NCBI GenBank assembly: GCA_016874235.1
Contig: VGUJ01000001.1
Span: 186,001 to 250,000, forward strand
Direction: 5' to 3'
DNA length: 64,000 nt
Origin: Gammaproteobacteria bacterium
GTDB taxonomy: Bacteria > Pseudomonadota > Gammaproteobacteria > Steroidobacterales > Steroidobacteraceae
Positions 25,021 through 33,814 of the stretch are shown in pieces. The notes beneath the pieces were generated by a model. It worked only from the letters and a program-made list of their open reading frames with translations, was not told the DNA's origin and did not search any database. Position numbers and translations under genes: made by a program. Numbering within the stretch: position 1 is the stretch's first letter; every line of letters starts with the position of its first letter.

Positions 25021-26499
25021 TTAGAAGAGGCCGGGGATTTCTCGCTGCGCTGGAGTCGGTTGACCCGAGACCGGCACCGGCTCGAGATCGAGGATCTCCC
25101 CGCTTTCGACGGTCGTACCTTGCCCAATTCCGGAGGCTGATGCTGCTTGGGCCGTCGTCGCCGGAATAGGTGTACACGATCGACCCTGAAGCCAGTCCAG
25201 CGCTTGCCGAGTCGAGCCTTCACTGGCGATGCCGAGCGCTCGAGTGAAATCGTCACTGGCTCGGCAGCTGGCCTTCACGGCTTCGGCGAGACCGTTGAAG
25301 TACGCGTCGGAGTTGGCGGAATTGCGGGTCGTGAAGGCGAGCACCCGAAGCCGATCGTCACAGGCGGCGTTGTCGGCAGCAATCTGGCCTACTGGTTTGC
25401 CGAAGGTGTTGCCACCGATCAGAGCAAGGCGATCATTGAAGTAGGGAATGAAACTGTTGATCACGAGCTCGCTCGCCGACGCCGACGATGACGTCGTGAT
25501 GAACGCCAGTTTCATCGGGGAGATGGATTCGGGTTGAGGCGAGAACCGCTTCAATGAATTTCGTGAAGACTTGGAGCTGCGGTAAACGGTTTCCGAGAAG
25601 GTTTCGGAGGTTTGACGGTTTCCGCCCAGCAGATCACCCATGGTCTCGGCAACGCTGACGAGACCGCCACCGTTATAGCGAAAATCGATCACGACCTCGG
25701 TGATACCGGCAGTCCTGAACTTGGCGAACTCTTCCCTCAGGCGAGTGCTCGCAGAGCTCACGATGAACGTACGCAGGTTGATGTAGCCGTATCGCTTGCC
25801 ACCGTCGTCGATGATGCGAGCGCCGTATCGCGGCGACAGCGGCTCGAGTGAATAGTCGGCCTTCGAGACGGTCACATCGCGAACATTAGATCCGCGCGCG
25901 ATCCGCAGCACCCGAGTGAGGCCTGCGGTGCTCGGACCCAGCGCGTTCGACACACCTTGACGACCCTCGGCAGCCAGGATGTCGGAGACCGAACGCAGGT
26001 CGTTGGCGGATGTGCCGATTGCGATGATTTCATCGCCGCGGTCGATGCTCGCGGTGATGTACGCGGGCGCACTTTCATAAGCCTCGAGGATGAACACTCG
26101 ACGAGCCGTCAGGTCGTAATAGAGCAAAATGCCGAAGCCGGCCGTCGAGCCTGAATTGATCAGCGCGGTTTCTTGCGCGATCGATGTGAGGTAGGTGAAA
26201 TCGCGATCTTTGTTCTGCGATTTCGCCGTGGCGATGAGGGCGCTGATGAGCGCGTCGATCGACGCATAGTTCGCGACGTTGATATTCGCCGGCAGTGTTT
26301 CGGGGTAGAGATACCACTCGTTCATCTGCGTGACGACCCAGTTCTGGCGATTCGTCAGCGAACAAGTAGAGCCGGTGTTACCACCGCCCGTATTGCCTCC
26401 ATTTCCGCCACCCCCACCCCCGCCGCAGGCGGCAACGAGAAGCGCAGCGATCAGGGCAAGAGAGAGTCCACGGACGTGGGGCGAAATGGAGAGTCGCAT
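25021..26499 (-). CDS. S41-family (C-terminal processing) peptidase, lipoprotein
   Basis: 492 residues. The lipobox is LVAAC with Cys25, followed by a long Gly/Asn-rich linker (26-44), so the enzyme is tethered to a membrane. A PDZ-like domain occupies about 115-215 (GFGILLYYDL, DRGDEIIAIG). The tail-specific protease core has YNGGGL (275-280), the probable nucleophile Ser341 in SASASE and the general base Lys368 in GNTFGKPVGQ. S41 enzymes use a Ser-Lys dyad on unfolded or C-terminally exposed substrates. It lies 13 bp upstream of the subtilase gene and is likely co-transcribed with it; the two may share an extracytoplasmic proteolysis role. Confidence 0.9.
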   Translation of the reverse strand: MRLSISPHVRGLSLALIAALLVAACGGGGGGGNGGNTGGGNTGSTCSLTNRQNWVVTQMNEWYLYPETLPANINVANYASIDALISALIATAKSQNKDRDFTYLTSIAQETALINSGSTAGFGILLYYDLTARRVFILEAYESAPAYITASIDRGDEIIAIGTSANDLRSVSDILAAEGRQGVSNALGPSTAGLTRVLRIARGSNVRDVTVSKADYSLEPLSPRYGARIIDDGGKRYGYINLRTFIVSSASTRLREEFAKFRTAGITEVVIDFRYNGGGLVSVAETMGDLLGGNRQTSETFSETVYRSSKSSRNSLKRFSPQPESISPMKLAFITTSSSASASELVINSFIPYFNDRLALIGGNTFGKPVGQIAADNAACDDRLRVLAFTTRNSANSDAYFNGLAEAVKASCRASDDFTRALGIASEGSTRQALDWLQGRSCTPIPATTAQAASASGIGQGTTVESGEILDLEPVPVSGQPTPAQREIPGLF

Positions 26500-26511
26500 G
26501 GGGGCATTATC

Positions 26512-27486
26512 TCAGAGCCAACCACGCCGTTGGAAGTAGATGAAAGGAATAACGGCGGATAAAGCCATCATGGCGAGCGCTCCCCAGAAGCCCCATTCAG
26601 CGTGCGAGCTCGAATTGACATCAAAATTCATTCCAAATATCGCACCGATCACCGAAGGCGGTAGCAGAACAACGGTAGCGACAGAAAAGATCTTCAAGAT
26701 ATTGTTCTGATCGATATTGATCATCCCGAGCGTGGCATCGAGCAGAAACTGAACTTTGTTGCTCATGAACCCCGCATGACTGCTCAACTGCTCGGCATCC
26801 CGGAGGATCGAGTTCAGACGACCCTTGAGATCCTCATCCAGGCGTTGTCCATTCGATTGCTGCATGAACCCGATCAAGCGCGCGAGGCTGCCGAGGGTTT
26901 CGCGCGCCTTTGAGTTGAGATCCCCATTTCGACCGACTCGCTCGAGGATCGCACGGTAGTCCCGATCACGTCGTCTGACGACGGTCGACGAACCGAACAC
27001 CTCGGCCGAGAGCGTGTCCATCTCATCGCCCGTACGTTCGAGCACATCGGCGATCCGATTGACCATGGCTTCGAGCAAGCCTGCAAGCACTGCTGCAGCG
27101 GAGTTGCAGAGCGCAGGGTGGCGTTCTGCGTACGCGATATACCGTCGAAACGGCAGCGGATCGACGTATCGGTTGGTTATCAGTCGATCGGGTGTGAGAA
27201 TGAACGTGATCTGGCTATTCTCGGGGCGCGCGGTATCGAGTTTGGTGACCACGGTCGCCGTCATGTAAAACGCATCGCCTTCCTGATAAAAGCGATTCGA
27301 CGTCTCGATTTCCCGCATCTCCTCGCGCGTCGGCACGTCGATGCGCAGGAACTGCTCGATTCGTGATTCCTCCTCGGCGGAAGGCTCCACGAGATCGATC
27401 CAGATGGCGTCGTCAGGCACGACGGCTCCTTCGTGCAGGGTTTCGCCGTGCAGCCCGGTCGCGTCGAGTTTGAAAAATCGGATCAC
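26512..27486 (-). CDS. corA: CorA-type Mg2+/Co2+ transporter
   Basis: 324 residues. A large N-terminal cytosolic funnel domain is followed by two C-terminal membrane helices, with the universal selectivity motif GMNFDVN (GMN, about residues 283-285) in the loop between them. The C-terminus is basic (YFQRRGWL), as in the family. The N-terminus MIRFFKLDATGLHGET is typical of the subgroup annotated CorA; a ZntB-like role in zinc efflux is less likely but cannot be excluded. It acts as a homopentamer in the inner membrane. It is 12 bp upstream of the S41 gene on the same strand. Confidence 0.92.
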   Translation of the reverse strand: MIRFFKLDATGLHGETLHEGAVVPDDAIWIDLVEPSAEEESRIEQFLRIDVPTREEMREIETSNRFYQEGDAFYMTATVVTKLDTARPENSQITFILTPDRLITNRYVDPLPFRRYIAYAERHPALCNSAAAVLAGLLEAMVNRIADVLERTGDEMDTLSAEVFGSSTVVRRRDRDYRAILERVGRNGDLNSKARETLGSLARLIGFMQQSNGQRLDEDLKGRLNSILRDAEQLSSHAGFMSNKVQFLLDATLGMINIDQNNILKIFSVATVVLLPPSVIGAIFGMNFDVNSSSHAEWGFWGALAMMALSAVIPFIYFQRRGWL

Positions 27487-27517
27487 GCGCGCTGCTCGAA
27501 AGTCGCGCGCTCGAGGC

Positions 27518-28207
27518 TCAGCGAGCCTTCTCCGAGTTGGCGAGGTCGCTGATCAGACTGAGCATCTGCTCAGTACCGCCCGCCATGCCCACATCGGTGG
27601 AGTAGCGGCCGTTTACCGCCATGAACGGCGTGCCTTCTGCCCGATACCGTCGAACGATATCGTCGGCTTGTCGCAGCTTGGTGCTGACCCACATGGAGTT
27701 CCAGGCATCACGGAAGGCTTTTTCCTGGATCCCGTTCTGTTTGGCCCAGTCGATCATCGTTTCGAGAGTCGACGCTTCATCGCGACCGAGCAGGCCATTG
27801 CCCGTACGGAAGATGGTGTCGAAAACCTTAGTATGCAGCCGTTCGTCTTGCTTGAGCGCCTGCAGCGTGTAGTAGAGGCGCGCATGTAATTTGGCACCGG
27901 CATTCCAAGTGACTGGGACGCGCACGAACTCGACGTTCGCCGGCTTGCCGTTTTTCTTCCAACGCTCAAGGAACGGATCGAGCGTATAGCAGTGGCTGCA
28001 GCCGTACCAAAAAATTTCGATGACTTCGACTTTACCCGCAGCGACGTTAGTCGGAATGGCCGGGGAGACACGACGATAATGGCGGCCTTCTTGCCAGCGC
28101 GAGAGACCTTGAGCAGCGCCTTGGGCTTCGGCCGTGTTCGGGGTGATCGACGTGCCGATCAGCACGACACCCACGACAGCCCACCATGCCGCCCGGAGAA
28201 TCCTCAT
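27518..28207 (-). CDS. Thiol:disulfide interchange protein, DsbA family
   Basis: 229 residues. A signal peptide (about 1-28, cleaved near AEA) precedes a DsbA fold. The active site is GCSHC in EIFWYGCSHCYTLDPFL (about 67-83), with the dipeptide Ser-His between the cysteines. The cis-Pro segment is FRVPVTWN- or TPFMAVNG-like (EGTPFMAVNGRY near 195-206). It oxidises cysteines in periplasmic proteins. It is coupled to cytochrome c4 by a TAATG overlap. DsbA next to cytochrome c4 is a common gammaproteobacterial arrangement and fits cytochrome c maturation in the periplasm. Confidence 0.93.
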   Translation of the reverse strand: MRILRAAWWAVVGVVLIGTSITPNTAEAQGAAQGLSRWQEGRHYRRVSPAIPTNVAAGKVEVIEIFWYGCSHCYTLDPFLERWKKNGKPANVEFVRVPVTWNAGAKLHARLYYTLQALKQDERLHTKVFDTIFRTGNGLLGRDEASTLETMIDWAKQNGIQEKAFRDAWNSMWVSTKLRQADDIVRRYRAEGTPFMAVNGRYSTDVGMAGGTEQMLSLISDLANSEKAR

Positions 28208-28857
28208 TAACGCAGGCCCTGGATGTAGCTCGCCAACGCCTTCTTGTCGTCTTCGGTGAGGCGCTTGGCAATGGCGGACATCATGTGTCCGTTGCGCGAT
28301 TTGGTCGGCGTGCCGGTTGCGACATCGACGTAACGCTGATCATTGGTGTAGTCGAGCAACTGCTTGAGCGTATACGTGGAATGCTGCGCACGCAGCGCAG
28401 GATAGCCCGCCGTTACGTTACCGAGCCCTCTCGGGCCATGGCACGAGGTGCACGATGGAATGTTGCGGGTACGATCGCCCCCTCGGTATAGCGCTTCGCC
28501 CACCTTGTAGTAAGAGGGGTCTGCCTCAAGCCCGTACGGCCTCTGTGTGGCGAAGTAAGCCGCGAGATCAGCGATGTCTTCGTCGGTGAGCGCCATGGCG
28601 AGCGGGTACATCACCAAGTTGTTACGGTGACCGGCGCGGAACAAGCGCAGTTGTTCTTCGGCGTACGCAGCCCCTTGGCCAGCGAGGTTGGGCCACTCCG
28701 GATTGACACTGTTACCGTTCACGCCGTGACAGGCCGCGCAGATCGCCGCTTTAGTCGCCCCCGCTTCAGCGTTGCCTTTGGCAAGCGCTGCAGGAGCCAT
28801 GAGGACGGCGAGGGCAGCAGTAGCCAGGACGGCAGCGAAGGGCTTGGCGATAAACAT
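28207..28857 (-). CDS. Dihaem cytochrome c4
   Basis: 216 residues. A signal peptide (to about 26, LAKG) is followed by two homologous c-type domains with haem motifs CAACH (about 40-44) and CTSCH (about 134-138). Methionine ligands are likely in NLVMYPLAMALTDED and NGHMMSAIAKRLTEDD. Cytochrome c4 is a periplasmic, often membrane-associated, electron carrier feeding cbb3 or other terminal oxidases. Its stop shares one base with the DsbA start. It is divergent from engB with an 83-bp gap, as in Pseudomonas and relatives. Confidence 0.95.
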   Translation of the reverse strand: MFIAKPFAAVLATAALAVLMAPAALAKGNAEAGATKAAICAACHGVNGNSVNPEWPNLAGQGAAYAEEQLRLFRAGHRNNLVMYPLAMALTDEDIADLAAYFATQRPYGLEADPSYYKVGEALYRGGDRTRNIPSCTSCHGPRGLGNVTAGYPALRAQHSTYTLKQLLDYTNDQRYVDVATGTPTKSRNGHMMSAIAKRLTEDDKKALASYIQGLR

Positions 28858-28939
28858 TTCTCAGGGCTCCGAACGTGGATTTAACGCCCGGGAGTTTACA
28901 CTACCGACCCTTTTTCGTGCCTGTGCGGGCGGTCCCACC

Positions 28940-29530
28940 GTGTCGCGTTTTCCCAAGGCGGATTTCATTCTGAGCGTGGCGGCACCGATCCAGTTCCCAG
29001 CCGATACGGGGGCGGAGGTGGCGTTTGTGGGTCGCTCCAATGCCGGTAAATCAAGCGCCATTAATGCGATCTCTGGCCGCAAAGCCTTGGCCAGAACCAG
29101 CAAGACCCCAGGACAGACCCGGTTGCTCAATTACTTCGAGCTCGAGGCGGGACACCGGATCGTCGACCTGCCCGGGTACGGGTATGCCGACATTCGCTCC
29201 GAAGAACGTCGTAAGTGGGTACCGCTGCTCGACGCCCTTCGCGAGCGCGAGAGTCTGAGGGGGCTGCTGTTGATCGTCGATTGTCGGCGTGGCCTTCGGG
29301 ACGAGGATCTAGGGCTCATCGAGTGGGCCGACCCGTCGCGCCGCCGAATCCATGTGCTGATCGCCAAGGCAGACAAGCTCAACCAGGCGGAGCGCGCCGC
29401 GGCCTTGCGTGAGGCGCAGGCAGTGCTCGGCGAGGCCGCGACGGCGCAGTTGTTCTCGGCTCATTCGGGGCTGGGCGTCGAGGAAGCTCGCAATCGGCTC
29501 GACGAGCTGTGGGCGAATGCCGAGGGATAA
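28940..29530 (+). CDS. engB: Ribosome biogenesis GTP-binding protein EngB/YihA
   Basis: 196 residues from the GTG at 28940. An open frame extends upstream to 28772, but family members start about 30 residues before the P-loop, as this GTG does. G1 GRSNAGKSS, G2 near TSKTPGQTR, G3 DLPGYGYAD and G4-like AKADKLNQ are all present. It is an essential GTPase for 50S subunit assembly. It lies opposite cytochrome c4. Its stop codon is embedded in the T-run of the minus-strand terminator that follows polA. Confidence 0.94.
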   Translation: MSRFPKADFILSVAAPIQFPADTGAEVAFVGRSNAGKSSAINAISGRKALARTSKTPGQTRLLNYFELEAGHRIVDLPGYGYADIRSEERRKWVPLLDALRERESLRGLLLIVDCRRGLRDEDLGLIEWADPSRRRIHVLIAKADKLNQAERAAALREAQAVLGEAATAQLFSAHSGLGVEEARNRLDELWANAEG

Positions 29531-29563
29531 AAAAACCCCCGGAAACCTTGCGGTAACCGGGGG
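29529..29563 (-). terminator. Intrinsic terminator downstream of polA
   Basis: Read on the minus strand, CCCCCGG pairs with CCGGGGG (29557-29563 with 29536-29542), and the stem is followed directly by seven T residues (29535-29529). It is about 180 bp downstream of the polA stop. On the plus strand there is no T-run after the hairpin, so it serves the minus-strand transcript. The region 29564-29741 contains no gene that I can support. Confidence 0.85.
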
Positions 29564-29741
29564 CAGACGAACCCGGCACAGGTCTCACGGCCGGGATCCC
29601 GCTCAGGGAGGGTTGAAGCGGGGAACGCTCTACGTTCAGAAGTTAAGACCCGCTGAGACCCGAAATAGTTCAGAAATAAAAATATAAGAAAATCAATGAG
29701 TTAAGTGGGTTTCTGTCGCATGTTCGCAACAGCAAACAGGA

Positions 29742-32528
29742 TCAGTGGGCTTCGTCCCAGTTCTGGCCGATTCCCACGTCGACCTTGAGCGGTACGCGCA
29801 GCGCCCCACGTCCCGCGTCGATCATGCAGCGACGCACGGCATCAGTGACCGCAGCGACGGCCTCTTCGCGTACTTCGAGTACGAGTTCGTCGTGCACCTG
29901 CATGATGAGCTGCGCTTTGCCCGCAGACTCGTGCTCGCACCAAGCATCGACATGGATCATCGCAAGCTTGATGAGATCCGCAGCCGTCCCCTGCATCGGT
30001 GCGTTGATTGCACTGCGTTCGGCGTACTGCTGCAGCGCGCGATTACGCGAGCGGATGTCGGGCAGGTACAGACGACGTCCGAAGACGGTCTCGACGAAGC
30101 CCGCCTCCTTGGCGTGTTCGCGAGTTCGATCCATATACGCCTTCATGCCCGGGTATCGTTCGAAATACAAATCGACATATCTTTGAGCGGAACTTCGATC
30201 GATGCCGAGTTGTCGAGCGAGGCCGAAGGCGGACATACCGTAGATGAGTCCGAAGTTGATGGCTTTGGCCGATCGCCGCTGATCGGCGGACACCGAATCG
30301 AGCGGTACGCCGAACACTTCGGCCGCCGTGGTTTGGTGCACGTCGCGATCGGCTTCGAACGCGCCGAGCAGCCCTGCATCGGCCGACAGATGCGCCATGA
30401 TGCGCAGCTCGATCTGCGAGTAGTCCGCGGCCAGCAGTACATGCTTTGGCGGCGCGATGAAGGCCTTGCGAATGCGACGCCCCTCAGGCGTTCGGATGGG
30501 AATATTCTGAAGGTTTGGATCGGTCGAAGAGAGTCGCCCAGTTTGCGCGACGGCTTGGTGGTAGGACGTATGGACGCGTCCCGTCCCCGCGTTCACCTGC
30601 AACGGCAGTTTTTCGGTATAGGTGCTGCGCAGTTTCGCGATGCTTCGATAATCGAGAATTAATCGCGGGAGCGCGTATGCATCCGCGAGCTCTTCCAGTA
30701 CATCCTCCGCAGTCGAGGGCTGGCCGGTCGGCGTCTTACGCAAAACCGGAATCTGCATCTTCTCGAACAGAATTTGCTGTAACTGCTTGGGTGAGTCGAG
30801 ATTGAAATCCGTGCCGGCTTCAGCATGCGCCTGCGTTTTGAGCTCTTCGGCTCGACGTGCGAGTTCGCCGCTTTGCAGACGCAGCATTTCTCGATCAATG
30901 AGCACGCCGCGTCTTTCCATACGCTGCAATACGCCGACGAGCGGCTGCTCGAACCCCTCGTAAAGACGCTTCAATAGGGATTGATGTTCGATTGCAGGCC
31001 ACAGCGTTCGGTGTAGTCGCAGCGTGACATCAGCATCTTCGGCGGCGTATTCGCCGGCGCGCTCGATCGCCACTTGCTCGAAAGGAATTTGCTTCGCTCC
31101 TTTTCCGGCGACGTCTTCATAAGTGATCGTCGTCAGTCCCAGATAGCGAAGCGCTGCAGAATCCATGTCGTGGCGCGTCGCGACGCTGTTCCAGACATAC
31201 GACTCGAGCATGGTGTCATGACGCATACCGCGCAGCGTGATGCCGTGATTAGCGAGCACGTGGGCGTCATATTTCAAGTTATGACCGATTTTGTAGTGAG
31301 ACTCGCTCTCGAGCAGGGGTTTGAGACGCGCAAGAACGGTGTCGCGATCGAGTTGTTCGGGCGCTCCGACGTACTCATGCCTCAGCGGCACATAGGCGGC
31401 CACTCCAGGTTCGATGCAGAACGAAACGCCCACGATTTGCGCAACCATGTAGTCGAGACTGGTGGTTTCGGTGTCGAACGCGAAGATCTCTGAGCGCTCG
31501 AGTGCCTGGTACCAACGCTCGAGAGAGGCTTGATCGAGTACGGTTTCGTAGCGCCGCGGAGCGTTGGCGATGTCGGGACGCAGTTCGAGCCTCGAAGCAT
31601 CTGGTGCGCTCTGTGAGGTCGTTGTCTCGGCGCGAGTTTCGGTAGAGTCGTCTGAGTCTTTGCCGCCACCGAGCGTACGCAGCAAGGCTCGGAATTCGAG
31701 GCGTGTATACAGTGTGCGCAGAGCCTCGTCGTCGGTGGGTTGACGTTCAAGCGTCTCGGCCTCGGCGGGCAATTCGAGATCGCATCGAATGGTTGCGAGT
31801 TTTCGAGAGAGTTCGAGCGTCTCGAGACCGGCGCGCAAGTTGTCGCCGACTTTTCCGGTCACTTCGTGAGCGTTCGCGATGAGTTGATCGAGTGTTTGAT
31901 ATTGGCCAAGCCACTTTGCTGCGGTTTTCGGCCCAACTTTGTCGATGCCTGGAATGTTGTCCGAGCTGTCGCCCACCAGCGCGAGGTAATCGATGATCTG
32001 TTCGGGCCACACATCGAACTTTGCTTTCACGCCCGCGCGATCGTAGACGCTGCCGCTCATCGTATTGACGAGGGTGATGCGCGGTTCGACGAGCTGGCAC
32101 ATATCTTTGTCGCCCGTCGAGATCAATACGTTGTGCCCCGCACTCGACGCACGTCGGGCGAGAGTACCGATGACATCGTCGGCCTCGACACCCGAGATAC
32201 GCAACAGAGGCAGGCCGAGAGTACGAACCACGTCGAGCAAGGGCTCCACCTGCGAGCGCAAATCGTCGGGCATCGGTGGTCGATGCGATTTGTATTCGGC
32301 GAAGAGCTCATCGCGGAATGTCTTTCCCGGCGCATCGAATACGACGGCAAAGCGAGCCGGCGCGGTTTCGCGCATCAGCTTGAGCAGCATGTTGACGACG
32401 CCGAGCACGGCACCGGTCGGCTCACCTTTCGAGTTGGTGAGCGGCGGAAGCGCGTGGAAGGCGCGGTAAAGGTAGGAGGATCCGTCGACGAGGACGAGAT
32501 CGGGTGGGGAAGTGGAGATGGCAGTCAT
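29742..32528 (-). CDS. polA: DNA polymerase I
   Basis: 928 residues, full length. The N-terminal 5'-3' exonuclease domain (1-290) has VDGSSYLYRAFHALP and the flap-nuclease acidic cluster (SGVEADDVIG, STGDKDMCQL). The 3'-5' proofreading domain keeps its catalytic DTET in FAFDTETTSLDYM (about 350-362). The polymerase domain shows motif A AADYSQIELRIMAHL, the O-helix RRSAKAINFGLIYGMSAFGL and motif C MQVHDELVLEV. It acts in Okazaki-fragment maturation and repair. A single gene ended by the hairpin at 29529-29563. Confidence 0.98.
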   Translation of the reverse strand: MTAISTSPPDLVLVDGSSYLYRAFHALPPLTNSKGEPTGAVLGVVNMLLKLMRETAPARFAVVFDAPGKTFRDELFAEYKSHRPPMPDDLRSQVEPLLDVVRTLGLPLLRISGVEADDVIGTLARRASSAGHNVLISTGDKDMCQLVEPRITLVNTMSGSVYDRAGVKAKFDVWPEQIIDYLALVGDSSDNIPGIDKVGPKTAAKWLGQYQTLDQLIANAHEVTGKVGDNLRAGLETLELSRKLATIRCDLELPAEAETLERQPTDDEALRTLYTRLEFRALLRTLGGGKDSDDSTETRAETTTSQSAPDASRLELRPDIANAPRRYETVLDQASLERWYQALERSEIFAFDTETTSLDYMVAQIVGVSFCIEPGVAAYVPLRHEYVGAPEQLDRDTVLARLKPLLESESHYKIGHNLKYDAHVLANHGITLRGMRHDTMLESYVWNSVATRHDMDSAALRYLGLTTITYEDVAGKGAKQIPFEQVAIERAGEYAAEDADVTLRLHRTLWPAIEHQSLLKRLYEGFEQPLVGVLQRMERRGVLIDREMLRLQSGELARRAEELKTQAHAEAGTDFNLDSPKQLQQILFEKMQIPVLRKTPTGQPSTAEDVLEELADAYALPRLILDYRSIAKLRSTYTEKLPLQVNAGTGRVHTSYHQAVAQTGRLSSTDPNLQNIPIRTPEGRRIRKAFIAPPKHVLLAADYSQIELRIMAHLSADAGLLGAFEADRDVHQTTAAEVFGVPLDSVSADQRRSAKAINFGLIYGMSAFGLARQLGIDRSSAQRYVDLYFERYPGMKAYMDRTREHAKEAGFVETVFGRRLYLPDIRSRNRALQQYAERSAINAPMQGTAADLIKLAMIHVDAWCEHESAGKAQLIMQVHDELVLEVREEAVAAVTDAVRRCMIDAGRGALRVPLKVDVGIGQNWDEAH

Positions 32529-32610
32529 GCGGCGGCAATCATGCCCTTAAAAGAGAACGCCGGGCAGCGCGAGCGAACCCACGCGGCCCGGCGTGATGAT
32601 GCGACGTGAA

Positions 32611-32970
32611 TTAGACGGTGACGCCGGGTGCCTTCACCCAGACTTTGCACCAGCCCGGGTTCTTGACGAGCTTGCCCGGGAAGAGGTTGCACTTGGCGAG
32701 TGGAGCCTTGCGATCTTTGTCTGCCCACTGCAGGCAGTTGCCGCAGTGTTGTTCCGGCTTGTGATTCGGGTTGGCTTTACGGTCGACCTTCTTGGTGTCC
32801 TCGATGTAGCCGAGAGCTTTGGCAGCGGGCTCAGTCGGACTCAGGACAGGCAGGGCGCCGGCGGCCGGCTTGGCCTGCGCAAACGCGGTTTCGACAACGA
32901 CCGGAATGGCCGGCAGACCCAGCACGGTGGCACCGAGTACCTGACGGCGAGAGAGCTTGTCAGACTTCAT
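32611..32970 (-). CDS. High-potential iron-sulfur protein (HiPIP), Tat-exported
   Basis: 119 residues from the ATG at 32970, which has AAGGA 9 bp upstream. The N-terminus SRRQVLGATVLG is a Tat signal, as expected for a cofactor-bearing periplasmic protein. The C-terminal domain has the four HiPIP cysteines: CGNC, then KCNLFPGKLV and GWCKVWV, binding one 4Fe-4S cluster. HiPIPs carry electrons from the bc1 complex to oxidases or reaction centres. Monocistronic in appearance, between polA and lptM. The 240 bp upstream to lptM contain no convincing gene. Confidence 0.93.
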   Translation of the reverse strand: MKSDKLSRRQVLGATVLGLPAIPVVVETAFAQAKPAAGALPVLSPTEPAAKALGYIEDTKKVDRKANPNHKPEQHCGNCLQWADKDRKAPLAKCNLFPGKLVKNPGWCKVWVKAPGVTV

Positions 32971-33210
32971 GAGCAAATCCTTTTGGTGAGAGGTCGAATA
33001 GCGGCGCAATTATACGCGTCGACTCAACCTGCAGGCGGACCGCGAACTCGATTGTCTCGAGGATTCGAATTCGTGTGCGCTGTATCACGATTGATTCTCA
33101 TTACCAGCGGTAGAGCGAGACCGAAGGCCCATAGCATCCAGAATGTTCCGAGGCCGGTCACGCGACTGGGCAGGCACGGCGAACTTTGATGCTGCGGAAA
33201 ACCTGAGGGG

Positions 33211-33390
33211 TCAGCGCTGAGGCGGCGGAGGCGCGGGTGTATCGGATGGCGCAGGTGAGCTGGACGCATCTCGCTCCCGCACCACGACCTGCTGGGGTTC
33301 ATCGGGAAGGTAAAGTGCACCGGTCTGTCCGCAGGCTACGAGCAGCAAGGTCAGCGAGGCGGCGACGAAGGGCTTCAAAAAAAACCTCAT
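33211..33390 (-). CDS. lptM: LPS-assembly lipoprotein LptM (YifL family)
   Basis: 59 residues from the ATG at 33390; the longer frame upstream lacks a signal structure. MRFFLKPFVAASLTLLLVAC is a lipoprotein signal ending in the acylated Cys, followed by GQTGALYLP, the hallmark LptM sequence, then a Pro/Ser-rich tail. LptM mimics LPS to stabilise the LptD-LptE translocon in the outer membrane. It usually precedes lysA-dapF; here it instead ends the arginine operon, 16 bp after the DUF4870-like gene, and dapF is 19 kb away. Confidence 0.9.
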   Translation of the reverse strand: MRFFLKPFVAASLTLLLVACGQTGALYLPDEPQQVVVRERDASSSPAPSDTPAPPPPQR

Positions 33391-33406
33391 ACCGTGTCGG
33401 CGCTCC

Positions 33407-33814
33407 TCATGGCACGGGCATCGTTTGGCTATCGCGCAAGGCGAGCCAGCCACGTGCCACGCGATAGAGCACCCAAGCGCCGATGATCAGGAAGCCGATC
33501 GCGGCGGTAGCGAAGCCGACCAGAATCAGCATGAGTGGTGCGGAAAAAATGAGCACCAGAGCACTCGCAATGAAGGCAATCCAGAACGTGCGGATCTGCC
33601 ACGAGAAGTGTGATGCGAGCCAGGTTCCTTGGACATCGCGTCGCCGTGCGTAATTCATGATGACTGCCGCGATGGATGGCAGACCGAAGATGAAACTGCC
33701 GACGATGGTGGCTGGTCCGGTGATGCCGATGAGTACGGACAGTGCATGCAGTCCGTAGACCACATGCGTCCAAGTGAGGAGAGACGGATCGGGCGTGCGT
33801 TGGGGTTCGTTCAT
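33407..33814 (-). CDS. DUF4870-like small membrane protein
   Basis: 135 residues from the ATG at 33814 (4-bp overlap with the thioesterase stop). Three hydrophobic segments (about 16-42, 66-90 and 94-118) indicate an integral inner-membrane protein. Conserved-looking stretches are WTHVVYGLHALSVLIGITGP, FIFGLPSIAAVIMNY and GTWLASHFSWQIRTFW, the last typical of DUF4870-type proteins common in proteobacteria. Function is unknown. Its place between a thioesterase and lptM at the end of the arginine operon gives no clear clue. Confidence 0.75.
   Translation of the reverse strand: MNEPQRTPDPSLLTWTHVVYGLHALSVLIGITGPATIVGSFIFGLPSIAAVIMNYARRRDVQGTWLASHFSWQIRTFWIAFIASALVLIFSAPLMLILVGFATAAIGFLIIGAWVLYRVARGWLALRDSQTMPVP

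Noticed and set aside
29745-30662. Plus-strand open frame of 305 codons opposite polA
   Set aside because: polA motifs A, B and C fall in this stretch on the minus strand; the opposite frame is a shadow.
33024-33161. Possible 45-residue single-helix protein (GTG at 33161) between lptM and HiPIP
   Set aside because: It contains a plausible hydrophobic stretch, but there is no ribosome-binding site and no family resemblance; a chance frame is more likely.
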